DNA of 64,000 nt, taken from NCBI RefSeq assembly GCF_003590095.1, contig NW_020800309.1:372001-436000 (forward strand), in the 5' to 3' direction. Below the pieces are notes generated by a model, which was not told the origin of the DNA, did not search any database, and saw only the letters and a list, made by a program, of their open reading frames with translations. The translations under genes were made by a program, and so were the position numbers. This document shows, one piece after another, positions 10,146 to 19,440 of this stretch. Numbering within the stretch: position 1 is the stretch's first letter; each line of letters starts with the position of its first letter. This stretch comes from Trichoplusia ni. Its lineage: Eukaryota > Arthropoda > Insecta > Lepidoptera > Noctuidae.

Positions 10146-13009
10146 TTTTAGCGCAGTAATAATAAGAGTATTTTAGGTACTGCAAATATTTCTTATTTAT
10201 AAGCTATTAATAAGAAATAACAAGATGATAATGAGATATTCCATTTACTGTCAGTTGCAGTTTGTAAGTCACTCAATTATGATTAAAATTAAATTAAAAT
10301 TTTTGTCACTGCAGTTGTCGGTTCCTAAGACATGAGCTATAAGGCCTTGCAAAGGTAGTAGAACCTACAACCAAACCACCTTTTTCCCTGATTAAACTCA
10401 AGAGCATTCCTGCTGCTCTTGCAGATGTACTGCTGGAGTGTGGGATACAGCTGTCAGCAGGTATAAATTTGATACCTGATTAACTGTTTTGAAGGCCAAG
10501 GGTAAAACTTTTAATATGGTAAAGTTAACTTATTTCAGGTATTGGTTAAGGCTACAAGGATCTTTAAATCTTAGAAGTTAGCCATAATTTATGATCTTAA
10601 AAGTAAAAAGTACATTATGGTTCCTTTCCTTTTTTACTGAGAGTAAGGTTGGTTATCACAATTCTCATCTTATTAATTGTCAGGGTGTGACATGGGCTAT
10701 GTTATTTAGTTTAATGTATGAGAGGGCGGCTAGTACCCATTGAGCAGCTATCCAAGCTAGGAGTTAGAAGATTTTTGTGTCTTGGTTCAAATAAATAACT
10801 AAATAATTCTGTGTCTTCAGATACAGGTGTATTGTATGTTTCATTAACATAATATATGTATGTTTGTGTCTATTGTCAACAGAGTTATTCCTGTGCCATA
10901 TAATTATGTTCTAGCCTATTTTGTCATCATGTTGCTTGTAACCAGTTGTTGCAAGTTCTATTTAATAACCATCTATACTTTCTTAACCGATAAGCAATAT
11001 GTTTATAATATTGTGTTTTGAGGCAGCTAGCAGATGAGTTAGCTGGTTCAATACAAAATATGGGTTCTGGCTTTCTGTAATACAGGCAAATCTCAATCTG
11101 AGTAAGCCTCTCAGAAATCCTTTGTTATCCATACCTAATTCCTCTCCCATCTTTAGAGTCAATGCTGATTTGTGGAAATTTAGGGTTTTGAAGCTAGCTC
11201 CATTCTCTAAACTTTCTATTAATGTTTCCTAATTAATAAGGGTGAAGATCAAAATAGGATCCCGGTTACTGCTTTGTTGACACAGATGGTAACATGATGG
11301 TTAATGAGCTATCTAACGTTGGCTTCTAACTGCTTCCCTTAAGAGATGCTTTTTGTCAGGGCACCTAGTCTGCTCAGTGTGTGTTGTCGGTTAAAAATCC
11401 CAAAATTGGGTGAATAAGAACTTAGTGACTTTTTGCTTGTCATTATTAATATTCTGAAACATTTAGTAAGGTAAACAAATGTTGGGAATGCTTAAAAAAC
11501 ATATTCATGTCCACTAAGTATTGATGCATATACATTTAGTGTTTAGTAGCATTAATGTTATTGGGTGCCTCACTTCTTAGAGATGTGTGTGTCACATTGT
11601 TTTTATTGCTATAGATAAACTTGTGGGGCCCAAAATCTATTGATAACGAAACAAGTATGGTTTTTTCGTTGACTTACATGTGGAACTGAGCACTATTTAT
11701 CTTACTTATGTATTTGCAGCCATGTTACTCTGGCTGTATAATCTTGCAATGTGTTTTAATCCAGTTAATATTATGTTCTAATTGATGTATTAAATGCAAG
11801 TCATCATTCTAAACAAGGCACCACACTACAATTGTTTTCGCCATTACTATGTGTCACCATTCTATTAGAAAAGCTTTAGAAACTAGTTCTAGTATACATT
11901 TTCTATAATGTTCTTATAGTTTCGGATTATGTAATGGGGCCCCATCTTAGGTCAGTTGACAGCATCAAGATTGCTATTGTTATGCAACAAGGCTAAGTAC
12001 TTAACTTGTTCTATTATTTTTTGTGTGTGTTTGAACATAACCTCTTGGGCAGGTTCACAGAAGGTTCCCAACAATCTTGCCAATTTGCTGATTGGGCAAT
12101 GTTTAATATCATTGATATTTAGTATCTCTATAGGAGTTGCATTCTTGCTGTATTTCTGATGTTAACTAGTCTCTATTCATAGTAAACCTAAAGTATTTAT
12201 TGTACTAATATACTTTAACCATAGTTAACAATGAGGGAAAATCATTTAGATAAATGTGAGTGTAGCCCCTCTGTCAGCCAGACATTTATACTGATTCTAA
12301 CCAATGGGTGGTCATTCAGACAACAGTTTGTTAAATTTCTAGTCTGTAAGGACTGTGGGTGCTGTACATGGACTACATGGAATTGCAGTAAATTTATATG
12401 ACATTTTCAAACTCAAAGCGGATTAATTTTTCTGAGTTTAGGTGTTATTGAACCTAAGGAATCAGTTTTATCTTAAGACTGTGCAAGACATGTGATATTG
12501 ATGGTCCAAGGTTCCCATATCCACAATTTGAAAACTATAATATTTTTCTATATATATTTTTGGTTTTCAGTTAAGAACAAATCTGATCTGTCCGTTGAGT
12601 TTGGTGGTCTTAAGAATATTAAATCTTTAGACATATATGTATATAGATAGAATTTTTTACTGTGAGTGCATATTTGTACAGCCCCTAACTCATGAGTTAT
12701 TGATGGTCTGACACATATTGTTGATTTCATTTATATGTATATTGTTTATGTAAACAATGTTATGTTCAAGTATTTTAAGGTACATTAGTGGTGGTATGTT
12801 CACAACATGAAAGACAGTTAGATATATTACATATACCTGGTTGACAATTGCCTGCTGGATGCATGGCATGGTGTACCCTCTCGGGGCCACCCTTCCTGTG
12901 TCCTGTTCAGCGAGGGTGTCACAGTTGTATCATACCACTCTTGGGTCCACCTTGCTGTGCTAGCACTTTGGTTTGATGCCGGACCACTTATGTTTTCCAC
13001 AGTCCTTGC
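10146..13009. other. Long non-coding core of copy 1
   Basis: No reading frame above chance on either strand. The sequence is TG- and AT-rich and closely conserved in copy 2, consistent with recent common origin rather than proven constraint. On the minus strand 'CAACCAG|GTATAT' at about 12838 resembles a splice donor following a short open stretch. Confidence 0.5.
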
Positions 13010-13426
13010 TTAGGTTAGAGGTGGTATTCGGTTATAACTTTTGTTATGCATTCTTGATAGGTGCATTGGTCTTGTTTCTATCTTGAGCCTCGAATCCACC
13101 TCGAAGAGTGTCACCATTGGTTCTTGTTGTGGACTGTGAGAACCAGTGAACATAGTATGTTCTTCATCAAAACTGTCGTATCTCGTACGAAGTTTTGATC
13201 TTCGAGCTGTCTCGCGTACAAGCTCGGTTACACTTAATGCATGTTGTTCTATCAAAGTTGCGGGCTCGCGTCCCGAACTTTGTAGTAATGCATGTTCTTT
13301 GTGTAACATCAAAGTTGCGGGCTCGCGTCCCGAACTTTGTAGTAATGCATGTTGTTTGTGTACCATCAAAGTTGCGGGCTCGCGTCCCGAACTTTGTAGT
13401 AATGCATGTTGTTTGTGTACTGACAA
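13010..13426 (-). pseudogene. Unrecognised minus-strand coding remnant with 19-residue repeats
   Basis: A 138-residue open frame begins with three repeats of a 19-residue unit (HKQHALLQSSGREPATLMV type) encoded by the 57-bp minisatellite. It continues into non-repetitive, protein-like sequence rich in charged residues (RTRYDSFDEEHTMFTGSHS, then FEVDSRLKIETRP). Copy 2 encodes the same segment with a few replacements. Near the 3' end, copy 2 has one extra base and stays open longer, so copy 1 carries a frame difference there. Further stops follow downstream in every frame in both copies. I do not recognise the family. It may be an exon of a gene carried by the element or a decayed remnant. Confidence 0.4.
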
Positions 13427-13462
13427 AATTGCGGGCTCGCGTCCCGAACTTTGCAGTAGGGT
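13251..13462. repeat. 57-bp minisatellite, about 3.7 units
   Basis: Units start at 13251, 13308, 13365 and 13422 with the core gttgcgggctcgcgtcccga. The period of 57 is divisible by three, so several frames stay open on both strands. Copy 2 has about 2.7 units (36392-36544), with one unit of 58 bp. Confidence 0.9.
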
Positions 13463-14010
13463 TTATCAGAGCTACGACGTCTCGCGAAGAGCCCGATCTT
13501 CGAGCTAGAGTCTCTCGTACCCGCTCGGTTCATGCATGTCTTTAGTACTTCGCATCATCTCACATCATATTTGTGTCCTTGTTCACTGAACCTAAAATCA
13601 GAGAAAACCTCACCTGTTGGCCCCCCTCTTTGAGGTTATGGGTCAGTGTTCCATCGTTTATATTCCGTAATTTGGGGGCGCCCACAATTTAACATCGAGC
13701 GTGGAGCATCGCGTACTAGCTCGGTTATACGTAATGCATGTTGTTTTGTGTACTATCAACGTTGCGGGCTCGCGTCCCGAACTTTGCAGTAGGGTTTATC
13801 AGAGCTACGACGTCTCGCGAAGAGCCCGATCTTCGAGCTAAAGTCTCTCGGACCCGCTCGGTTCATGCATGTTTTTAGTATTTCGCATCATCTCACATCA
13901 TATTTGCGTCCTTGTTCGCTGAACCTAAAATCAGAGAAAACCTCACCTGTTGGCCCCCCTCTTTGAGGTTATGGGTCAGTGTTCCATCGTTTATATTCCG
14001 TAATTTGGGG
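13431..14010. repeat. Chimeric 333-bp tandem duplication found only in copy 1
   Basis: The segment starting gcgggctcgcgtcccgaact occurs at 13431 and again at 13764. The second unit matches copy 2 closely (gctaaagtctctcggaccc, tttgcgtccttgttcgctg), while the first unit has several substitutions (gctagagtctctcgtaccc, tttgtgtccttgttcactg). About 85 bp of spacer containing one more minisatellite core separates them. Confidence 0.8.
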
Positions 14011-14031
14011 TTCCATCCCACGGCGATGAAC

Positions 14032-14181
14032 CTAGGGCAAGGGCTGCGTACACGCATCCTGCATTAACTCCGCAGCGCCTTTATAGTCTCGAAGATCACT
14101 TTTAAACATCTTGGCCAGTATTTTCAAGGCTTTTGTATCACTTGGCAATACTTTTTCGACTTGAAATATGCCAAAAACTAT
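14032..14181 (-). pseudogene. Unrecognised 49-residue minus-strand coding remnant
   Basis: The stop-bounded frame lacks an ATG at its start and reads like real protein (VEKVLPSDTKALKILAKMF, then DLRDYKGAAELMQDAC). Copy 2 encodes the same peptide at 36784-36933. After the TAG the strand continues to a strong splice-donor-like site, CCAACAG|GTGAGG, ending at 13947. It lies just inside the right terminal repeat, where the first exon of an element-borne gene would be expected. The family is unknown and no function is proposed. Confidence 0.4.
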
Positions 14182-14248
14182 TTAAATAACGTAATTAAAG
14201 TGTAATTAACAAAATCACCACGATGCCGTTAAGTCGCGAAAAAAGAAA

Positions 14249-14376
14249 GTGACGTTTAGTTGTGAGTTGCCATAGACTAAAAAACTTTTTTTTTTTTATT
14301 CTCTGAATAAATTCGCGATGCCACACAGTAGCGAATGGGAATACTACTCTGTTAATCAATTATATTTCAGATCAAC
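14249..14376. repeat. Right 128-bp terminal inverted repeat, copy 1
   Basis: Reverse complement of 8774-8901. The last 47 bp of the element (14343-14389) also match 9047-9093 in inverted orientation. Confidence 0.85.
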
Positions 14377-14442
14377 ATGAAATAAAATTAACAATTAATT
14401 ATTGGCGCTGGGCTGTCATAATGGAAATAAAAAGCGACTCCC

Positions 14443-14545
14443 GCACTAATTAAATAAATCCTTGTATAGTTGGGGTTTCGCAAATGTTCAAGTCGCAAGC
14501 TTAGAGACACCTAGATTCGGAACAAGCGTTCTTGGATAACACATT
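14443..14545 (-). mobile_element. SINE family A, partial copy
   Basis: It shares the tail (cgactcccgcacta, aaatccttgt) and the 'cctagattcggaacaagc' body segment with the SINE at 8216-8375 and has the same orientation. It is more diverged and truncated on the head side. Together the two copies bracket the large element. Confidence 0.55.
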
Positions 14546-14713
14546 TTTCTATTTCATAGAATGAGTTACGTTGAGTGGGTTTGGTGTGGTGACCTATGGT
14601 ATAGGTTGGCTATCAATGCAGTAAAATCCTTAACAGTGGCGAATGTTGACGACATATTAGAACGACTTACATCAAAAACACAAAACATAAACTGTGTGGG
14701 GATGAAACTGAGT

Positions 14714-14764
14714 GAGAGCGGGATAGTCTGAGAGAGCCCTTCTCTCTCAGACTATCCCGCTCTC
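14714..14764. repeat. Perfect 23-bp stem hairpin
   Basis: GAGAGCGGGATAGTCTGAGA plus GAG is followed by a 5-base loop (ccctt) and its exact reverse complement. It is much more GC-rich than its surroundings. No terminator function is implied in a eukaryote. It could be the collapsed end of a MITE or a small structured RNA. Confidence 0.8.
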
Positions 14765-15358
14765 TCGCAAATGGGAGAATTGGCGGAAGACGTATGAAGA
14801 ATTAAAGAAATTGTGTTAGAATTGATTTACAAGAATAAACGCATCTACAAAACTATGTAGACGTTTAATTTCCCACATAATATGTATGCGTTTACTTTCC
14901 AGTGATTATCACTTAAATTATTAACCGCCACTCAGCAAGCGTCCAGCAGGCTTTAATTATTACAAACACCTGAATAAAATACCTATTCTGAAGGTTATTT
15001 CTCACGATTCCTCTTTTTCCTTATTAAAATTAGCTTCCTCAATTAATATTAATGAGTTGCTTTCAACATATTAGCTTTGTCCCTTGCCGCTACCTTTTTT
15101 CTAATATAGTTAAGTTATTAGCGTCGGTGAACATATTATGAGACTGCCTTCAACTTGGGAAAATAATACTGGTTGGGAAACATTCTGTAATTTGGAAATT
15201 TTGAAAAAAACCTGAACTTCACTTTTGTAATAATATCCGATTATACGTTGCTTTACAGTTTTATACCTAAAGGAAAAACCCTAATAGTGTTACTTGCTGT
15301 TACTAAGGCTGAAGTGTCTGTCACTACATCTGTTACCAGGCTGTCTGTATATCATGAA
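14765..15358. other. Intergenic stretch
   Basis: AT-rich unique sequence. 15315-15357 contains a diverged 'ctgttaccaggctgtctgta' piece of the gtccgtctgtc repeat family. No gene is supported. Confidence 0.4.
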
Positions 15359-15370
15359 CTATGATATACA

Positions 15371-15458
15371 TTGTACCCTAACACTGTATGTATTAAGAAT
15401 CACTGCTGTAATTCCATGGTGTACAATAAAGAATATTCTAATCTAATCTAATCTAATC
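15371..15458 (+). mobile_element. 5'-truncated LINE or SINE tail with AATAAA and (TAATC)n end
   Basis: A short insert ends 'gtacaataaagaatattcta' followed by tandem taatc units. It is bracketed by direct repeats of ctatgatataca (15359-15370 and 15459-15470). The 12-bp duplication, polyadenylation signal and simple-repeat tail are hallmarks of target-primed reverse transcription with severe 5' truncation. Confidence 0.75.
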
Positions 15459-15580
15459 TATGATATACAGACATATAGATGTTAAGCAACGTTGTTTTCA
15501 TAAATTTTACGTATGGCCATTTTATTTTGCGAATTGTTTTTTAAGCCCCTTTGTACGAAACCCTATGTCAAATTTGAGCC

Positions 15581-15737
15581 GATTTTTTTTATAATAACTG
15601 TCGTGAGACTGATTCATTATTAAATGATGTAACGGTTTACTCACGCATATCTCATGATTAAGGACTCCGGTTGGGTCCGAAACTAGTCGGGCACCCCCGA
15701 TAAATACGCGTGAGTAAATCGTTATATCATTTAATAA
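15581..15737 (-). mobile_element. Hairpin retroposon family H, copy 1
   Basis: The body is an inverted repeat: 'cattattaaatgatgtaacg...actcacgc' on one side and 'gcgtgagtaaatcgttatat...taataatg' on the other. Read on the minus strand it ends in an A-run, and tgagcc occurs just outside both ends (15575-15580, 15738-15743), a possible short target duplication. Related copies are at 16431, 20723, 45530 and 46076. Confidence 0.65.
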
Positions 15738-16430
15738 TGAGCCATTTTTTTACGTTGTGTAGATAAAGTTATAGATAGCATATCTAATATTAAAAAGCAA
15801 ATGTAAGTCTGTTCGATCCCCTATTATAAAATTGTGAAAGCTCAAATTCTAGAAGAGGCTACAAATATAAATCCAATGATAATATGGCTGTCAAAAAACA
15901 AATCTATACTATTTGATTGTAATTTGTAAAAAACCTTTCCAAGCTCTTTCCAAGAAGGTCAAAATTGTACAAAAAAAAAGATACCTGTCCTACCCATTAC
16001 CATGTTCAGGCATATTGAACATACCCAAACTTGTTTTCTTAAGATACCCTATCCAGTACCAGGGTTTCGCCTGAAGCGGTTGCCATGGTAACTCCTATCA
16101 GTAAGTATTAGCAACGTCTTTAAGTCAAAGTAGTAAGGTTTAATTTCGTCTTAATGTCTTGTGGGGATTAAATAAGGAATCTTGGAACTTGCAATGTAAA
16201 TTACTAATTCAATATTTGTAGGACAAGGGCTGTGGCTACTGCTACTATATACCTATTGGGAGTACTAGTAAGTATTAGTAGGTACATAGAGTTTTGATAC
16301 ATATAGATATATAGAGATAGAACTCCTTCAAACTTTCGTATATTTGGTGTTACAGCCTATTATTACAACGGCCCATTGGCTGTCAACGTGGATCTGTTAA
16401 AACCATGTTAAAATCCAAAGGTGTGCTTTA

Positions 16431-16575
16431 ATAGTCACTATCGTGAGAATGATTCATTATTAAATGATGCAACTGTTTACTCCAGCAAGCGTATTTATCA
16501 AGATTGCCCGACTAATGTCGACCCGTCGTCTTTAATCGACGATGACGCGGCGGGATCGAGAGTCGACCTACGTAA
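16431..16575 (-). mobile_element. Hairpin retroposon family H, copy 2 (partial)
   Basis: It has the 3' tail side (gtgagaatgattcattatta) and the middle section (gacgcggcgggatcgagagt) of the family, but the opposite arm is missing, so it cannot form the full hairpin. No target duplication is found. Confidence 0.6.
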
Positions 16576-16963
16576 CATGGAGTATTTTTTGAATCGTAAC
16601 AATTGGAGATACATAGGTATATGCATTTTTATATTTATATAGGTCTCTAAATTGAGCCATACCCAAAACCAGAACGCTACATCAATCGACTCCAAAAAAC
16701 CAAAATTGTTCTTTTTTTTGCTGCTAAAATAACAGCGAGGAATTTTGTGGACTGTTAATAAAAACACAGTGTATTTATTGCTCGCGTCACATCGGAAAGC
16801 CTCCGACCGAGAAAGGCACTTAGTTTTTTCCGCTACAAAATGTACTTCGAGCTAATCCTGAATACATTTTTGCTGGTGCAAATCTGGAAAGGATGACTTG
16901 AAAAGCTTATATTAAGTGCAATTATAACAAAACGTGGTAAATTTGCAATGGAAAGACAAATAA

Positions 16964-17221
16964 TCTATACTTCTATACTTAATATATAAAGCTGAAGAGT
17001 TTGTTTGTTTGAACGCGCTAATTTCAGGAACTACTGGATCGAATTGAAAAAATCTTTTTGTGTTGAATAGATCATAAATCGAGGAAGGCTTAAGGCCATA
17101 AACCATCACGCTACGACTAATAGGAGCGAAGATACAATGGAAAATGTGAAAAAAATAGGGCAGGTATAAATCATAACTTATATCTTCTACCCACGGGGAC
17201 GAAGTTGCGGGCAACAGCTAG
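16964..17221 (+). mobile_element. Short non-autonomous Helitron, copy 1
   Basis: It runs from TCTATACTTCTATACT to gggcaacagCTAG, with host A before and host T after, matching Helitron insertion between A and T. The body (gaagagtttgtttgtttgaa, ggaggaaggcttaaggc-like) is a common lepidopteran Helitron. A duplicated tctatact at the 5' end is shared with the copy at 17889. Confidence 0.8.
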
Positions 17222-17284
17222 TCCAACAAATAAATTTAAACTAGAGAAAATGGAGTAGCTGCCTACCTATTAAGCGTTGGCTAA

Positions 17285-17465
17285 GTGTTTACTTGCTCTG
17301 ACTGTTATGCCGGAGGTTGTGGGTTCAAATCTCACCCAGGACAAAAGTTATTGAGATGAACACAATAATTTGCTGTATCTGGATGAAATTATTTTTAATT
17401 TGTATGAATCAAGAAATATATAAGTATGTACCTTTCCATTGTTGAAAATTGAGACCAACGATATT
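17285..17465 (+). mobile_element. SINE family B, partial copy
   Basis: A tRNA-like B box (gtgggttcaaatctcaccca) is followed by 'ggacaaaagttattgagatgaacac' and 'agaaatatataagtatgt', which recur inverted at 26640-26870 and 40480-40725. The 3' part is truncated. Confidence 0.6.
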
Positions 17466-17888
17466 ACTAATAAAAAAAAGATAACACCCAACATCAATAA
17501 CAACAAAATTAAGTGTTGAAAAGGTCTTCAATATTCAAGAAGTAATATTCGCGAAAAAGCAATGTATCAATTTTTACTACACCTTACATTTTGATAAACA
17601 TGTTAGCTAAAACATGGACCATTTATCACCCTGAAAGAGAAACAACGGTATGACACTCAATTATATTAGTTTTGCACCTAGGGGATACAGCAATAAATTA
17701 TATGGAAGCAACGACCATAGGTGTATTGGAATTGTATTGGCTTTCGTTCTTTTGACTGCCGATATTTCATCGGCGAATATTTCTATGGGATTTTTATATT
17801 TTGAGAAAATATCACTGTCTCTTGGGAATTTACTACTCGATTTGAGGGTTTCACAAACATTCAAACCACATTTCACAGAGCTTCTAGA

Positions 17889-18144
17889 TCTATACTTCTA
17901 TACTAATATATAAAGCTGAAGAGTTTGTTTGTTTGAACGCGCTAATCTCAGGAACTACTGGTACAAATTGAAAAAATATTTTTGTGTTGAATACACCATT
18001 CATCAAGGAAGGCTTTAGGCTATAAACCATTACGCTGCGACTAATAGGAGCGAAGATACAATGGAAAATGTGAAAAAAAAACAGGGCAGGTATAAATCAT
18101 AACTATCTTCTAACCACGGGGACGAACACGCGGGCAACAGCTAG
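17889..18144 (+). mobile_element. Short non-autonomous Helitron, copy 2
   Basis: Same orientation and family as 16964-17221, again A|TCTATACTTCTATACT ... CTAG|T. The two copies are 667 bp apart and share the duplicated 5' motif, so they belong to one subfamily. Confidence 0.8.
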
Positions 18145-19236
18145 TTTAAAATAAGCATTTACAGTTTTGGATCACTCGAAGGTTTTCCGATGTAGGAATT
18201 AAATTCGCTGAACGTCTTACAACGATATGTTAGGTTTTGACAATTGAATCGATGAATTTAGTAGGTATGCTGTGTATATTTTTTTTTCTTTCGAAGTTTG
18301 ACAAAAAATCAACTTACTACTTACCACGCCGTTTTATATTGGTTGACTAGTTTGTGATCGATAAACTTCGATTTAACATGGATCGAAAGTTCCGATTTAA
18401 AGGTCTCAACGTCATTAGGTGAGAAACACGTAAATTCCTTATATTTAGCCTTACTAGTATCTTCTAATGAAGGGCCTCTAGATAAGATATACTTCTAAGG
18501 GAAGAAAGGTAGATGCCTGGATTGATTGGTGCCTCTGACGTACCCATCTCTTTAACTACTCTATAATATTAATAAATGATCTGAACTAAATACGACTGTA
18601 TGATTGAGTTTCTGATGACTGACTGATGGTCAAATTACAGCTTCTCCCACCGTACCGTTAATTCACAATTTATTTATCAACAAATTACGACACTAACAAA
18701 GGAATTCTTTTAAGTTTGAAGTTCTCCATTTAATGCCATTTAGCACCGTCAACTCTAACAGCTCCAAAAATTTAAAACAGCCCGTCAACCCGTCATGAGT
18801 ATTCAATTTCCAATCCACGGGAAAGCTCACATAACTGCTACAATGTATACGCATAAGATATTCACATGCTTTGACGTAGATCCTGCTCCCAATATAGTCA
18901 TATAAAGTAAGCCACGTGTTCCCCATGAATTATTCAAATTTGACCCACATTCATTCGTCGCGAAGTATCGACGGCTTTGTAGTAAATTTCGTACATTTCA
19001 TCCGGTTTGCTTATTGAAAAAGTCCAGGTGGTACTTTGAGGGTTGAAATATATGAAGATGGTTGAAAATAGTTCTAATTTAGTTTTAAGATTTGTATTGT
19101 TTACTTTATGTAGATTGTTTATGTAAGCACTGAATTGACTTGAACTGAAAGAAAAGTATATGCAAATGATGTAAATGAAGAATGGTCTATTTTTTCTTTA
19201 ACTATATTATAACACTTATATACATATATTATATAA
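18145..19236. other. Intergenic stretch
   Basis: AT-rich DNA with only short chance frames. No RNA gene or repeat is recognised. Confidence 0.45.
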
Positions 19237-19440
19237 CTAGCAAACTCGTCGAACTCCGTTTCGCCACCAGATGGTTGTCCTTGTCCCGCTTTTCTGTTGA
19301 TTTTTTTCCTGAATTTTCTGTGCTATAAACCTCAGGGAGCCCAAGACCTTTCCAACGAATGCAAAACCGTGGAAATCGGTTCGTGCGTTCTGGAGTTATA
19401 GCGTCAGGAAGGAAAACCCGACTTATTTTTATATCGTAGA
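19237..19440 (-). mobile_element. 204-bp Helitron of a second family
   Basis: On the minus strand it begins A|TCTACGATATAAAAATAAG and ends cgacgagtttgCTAG|T. The interior (aactccagaacgcacgaacc, ccacggttttgcattcgttg) is a recurrent lepidopteran repeat. Both boundaries fit the Helitron rule. Confidence 0.75.

Larger units (their letters stand above)
8720..14389. mobile_element. Large terminal-inverted-repeat element, copy 1 (5.67 kb)
   Basis: Almost identical, by eye about 99%, to 31858-37143, while the flanking sequences of the two copies are unrelated, so the unit moved as a discrete element. Nearly perfect 128-bp inverted repeats lie close to the ends (8774-8901 and 14249-14376). The left end carries a fold-back structure (8720-9050). 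The interior is long AT-rich DNA without a recognisable transposase, followed by a GC-richer right quarter holding a 57-bp minisatellite, a chimeric 333-bp duplication and minus-strand peptides shared by both copies. Copy 1 is about 385 bp longer than copy 2, mainly because of that duplication. A target-site duplication could not be resolved, so the superfamily is unknown; Foldback-like and other non-autonomous TIR elements are candidates. Confidence 0.85.

Noticed and set aside
13251..13462. Possible CRISPR-like array
   Set aside because: Units are contiguous near-identical 57-bp repeats without unique spacers, in a eukaryotic transposable element. It is a minisatellite.
13146..13545. Two overlapping plus-strand frames across the 57-bp minisatellite
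   Set aside because: A repeat period divisible by three keeps several frames open at once. The minus-strand frame continues into non-repetitive protein-like sequence, whereas the plus frames do not.
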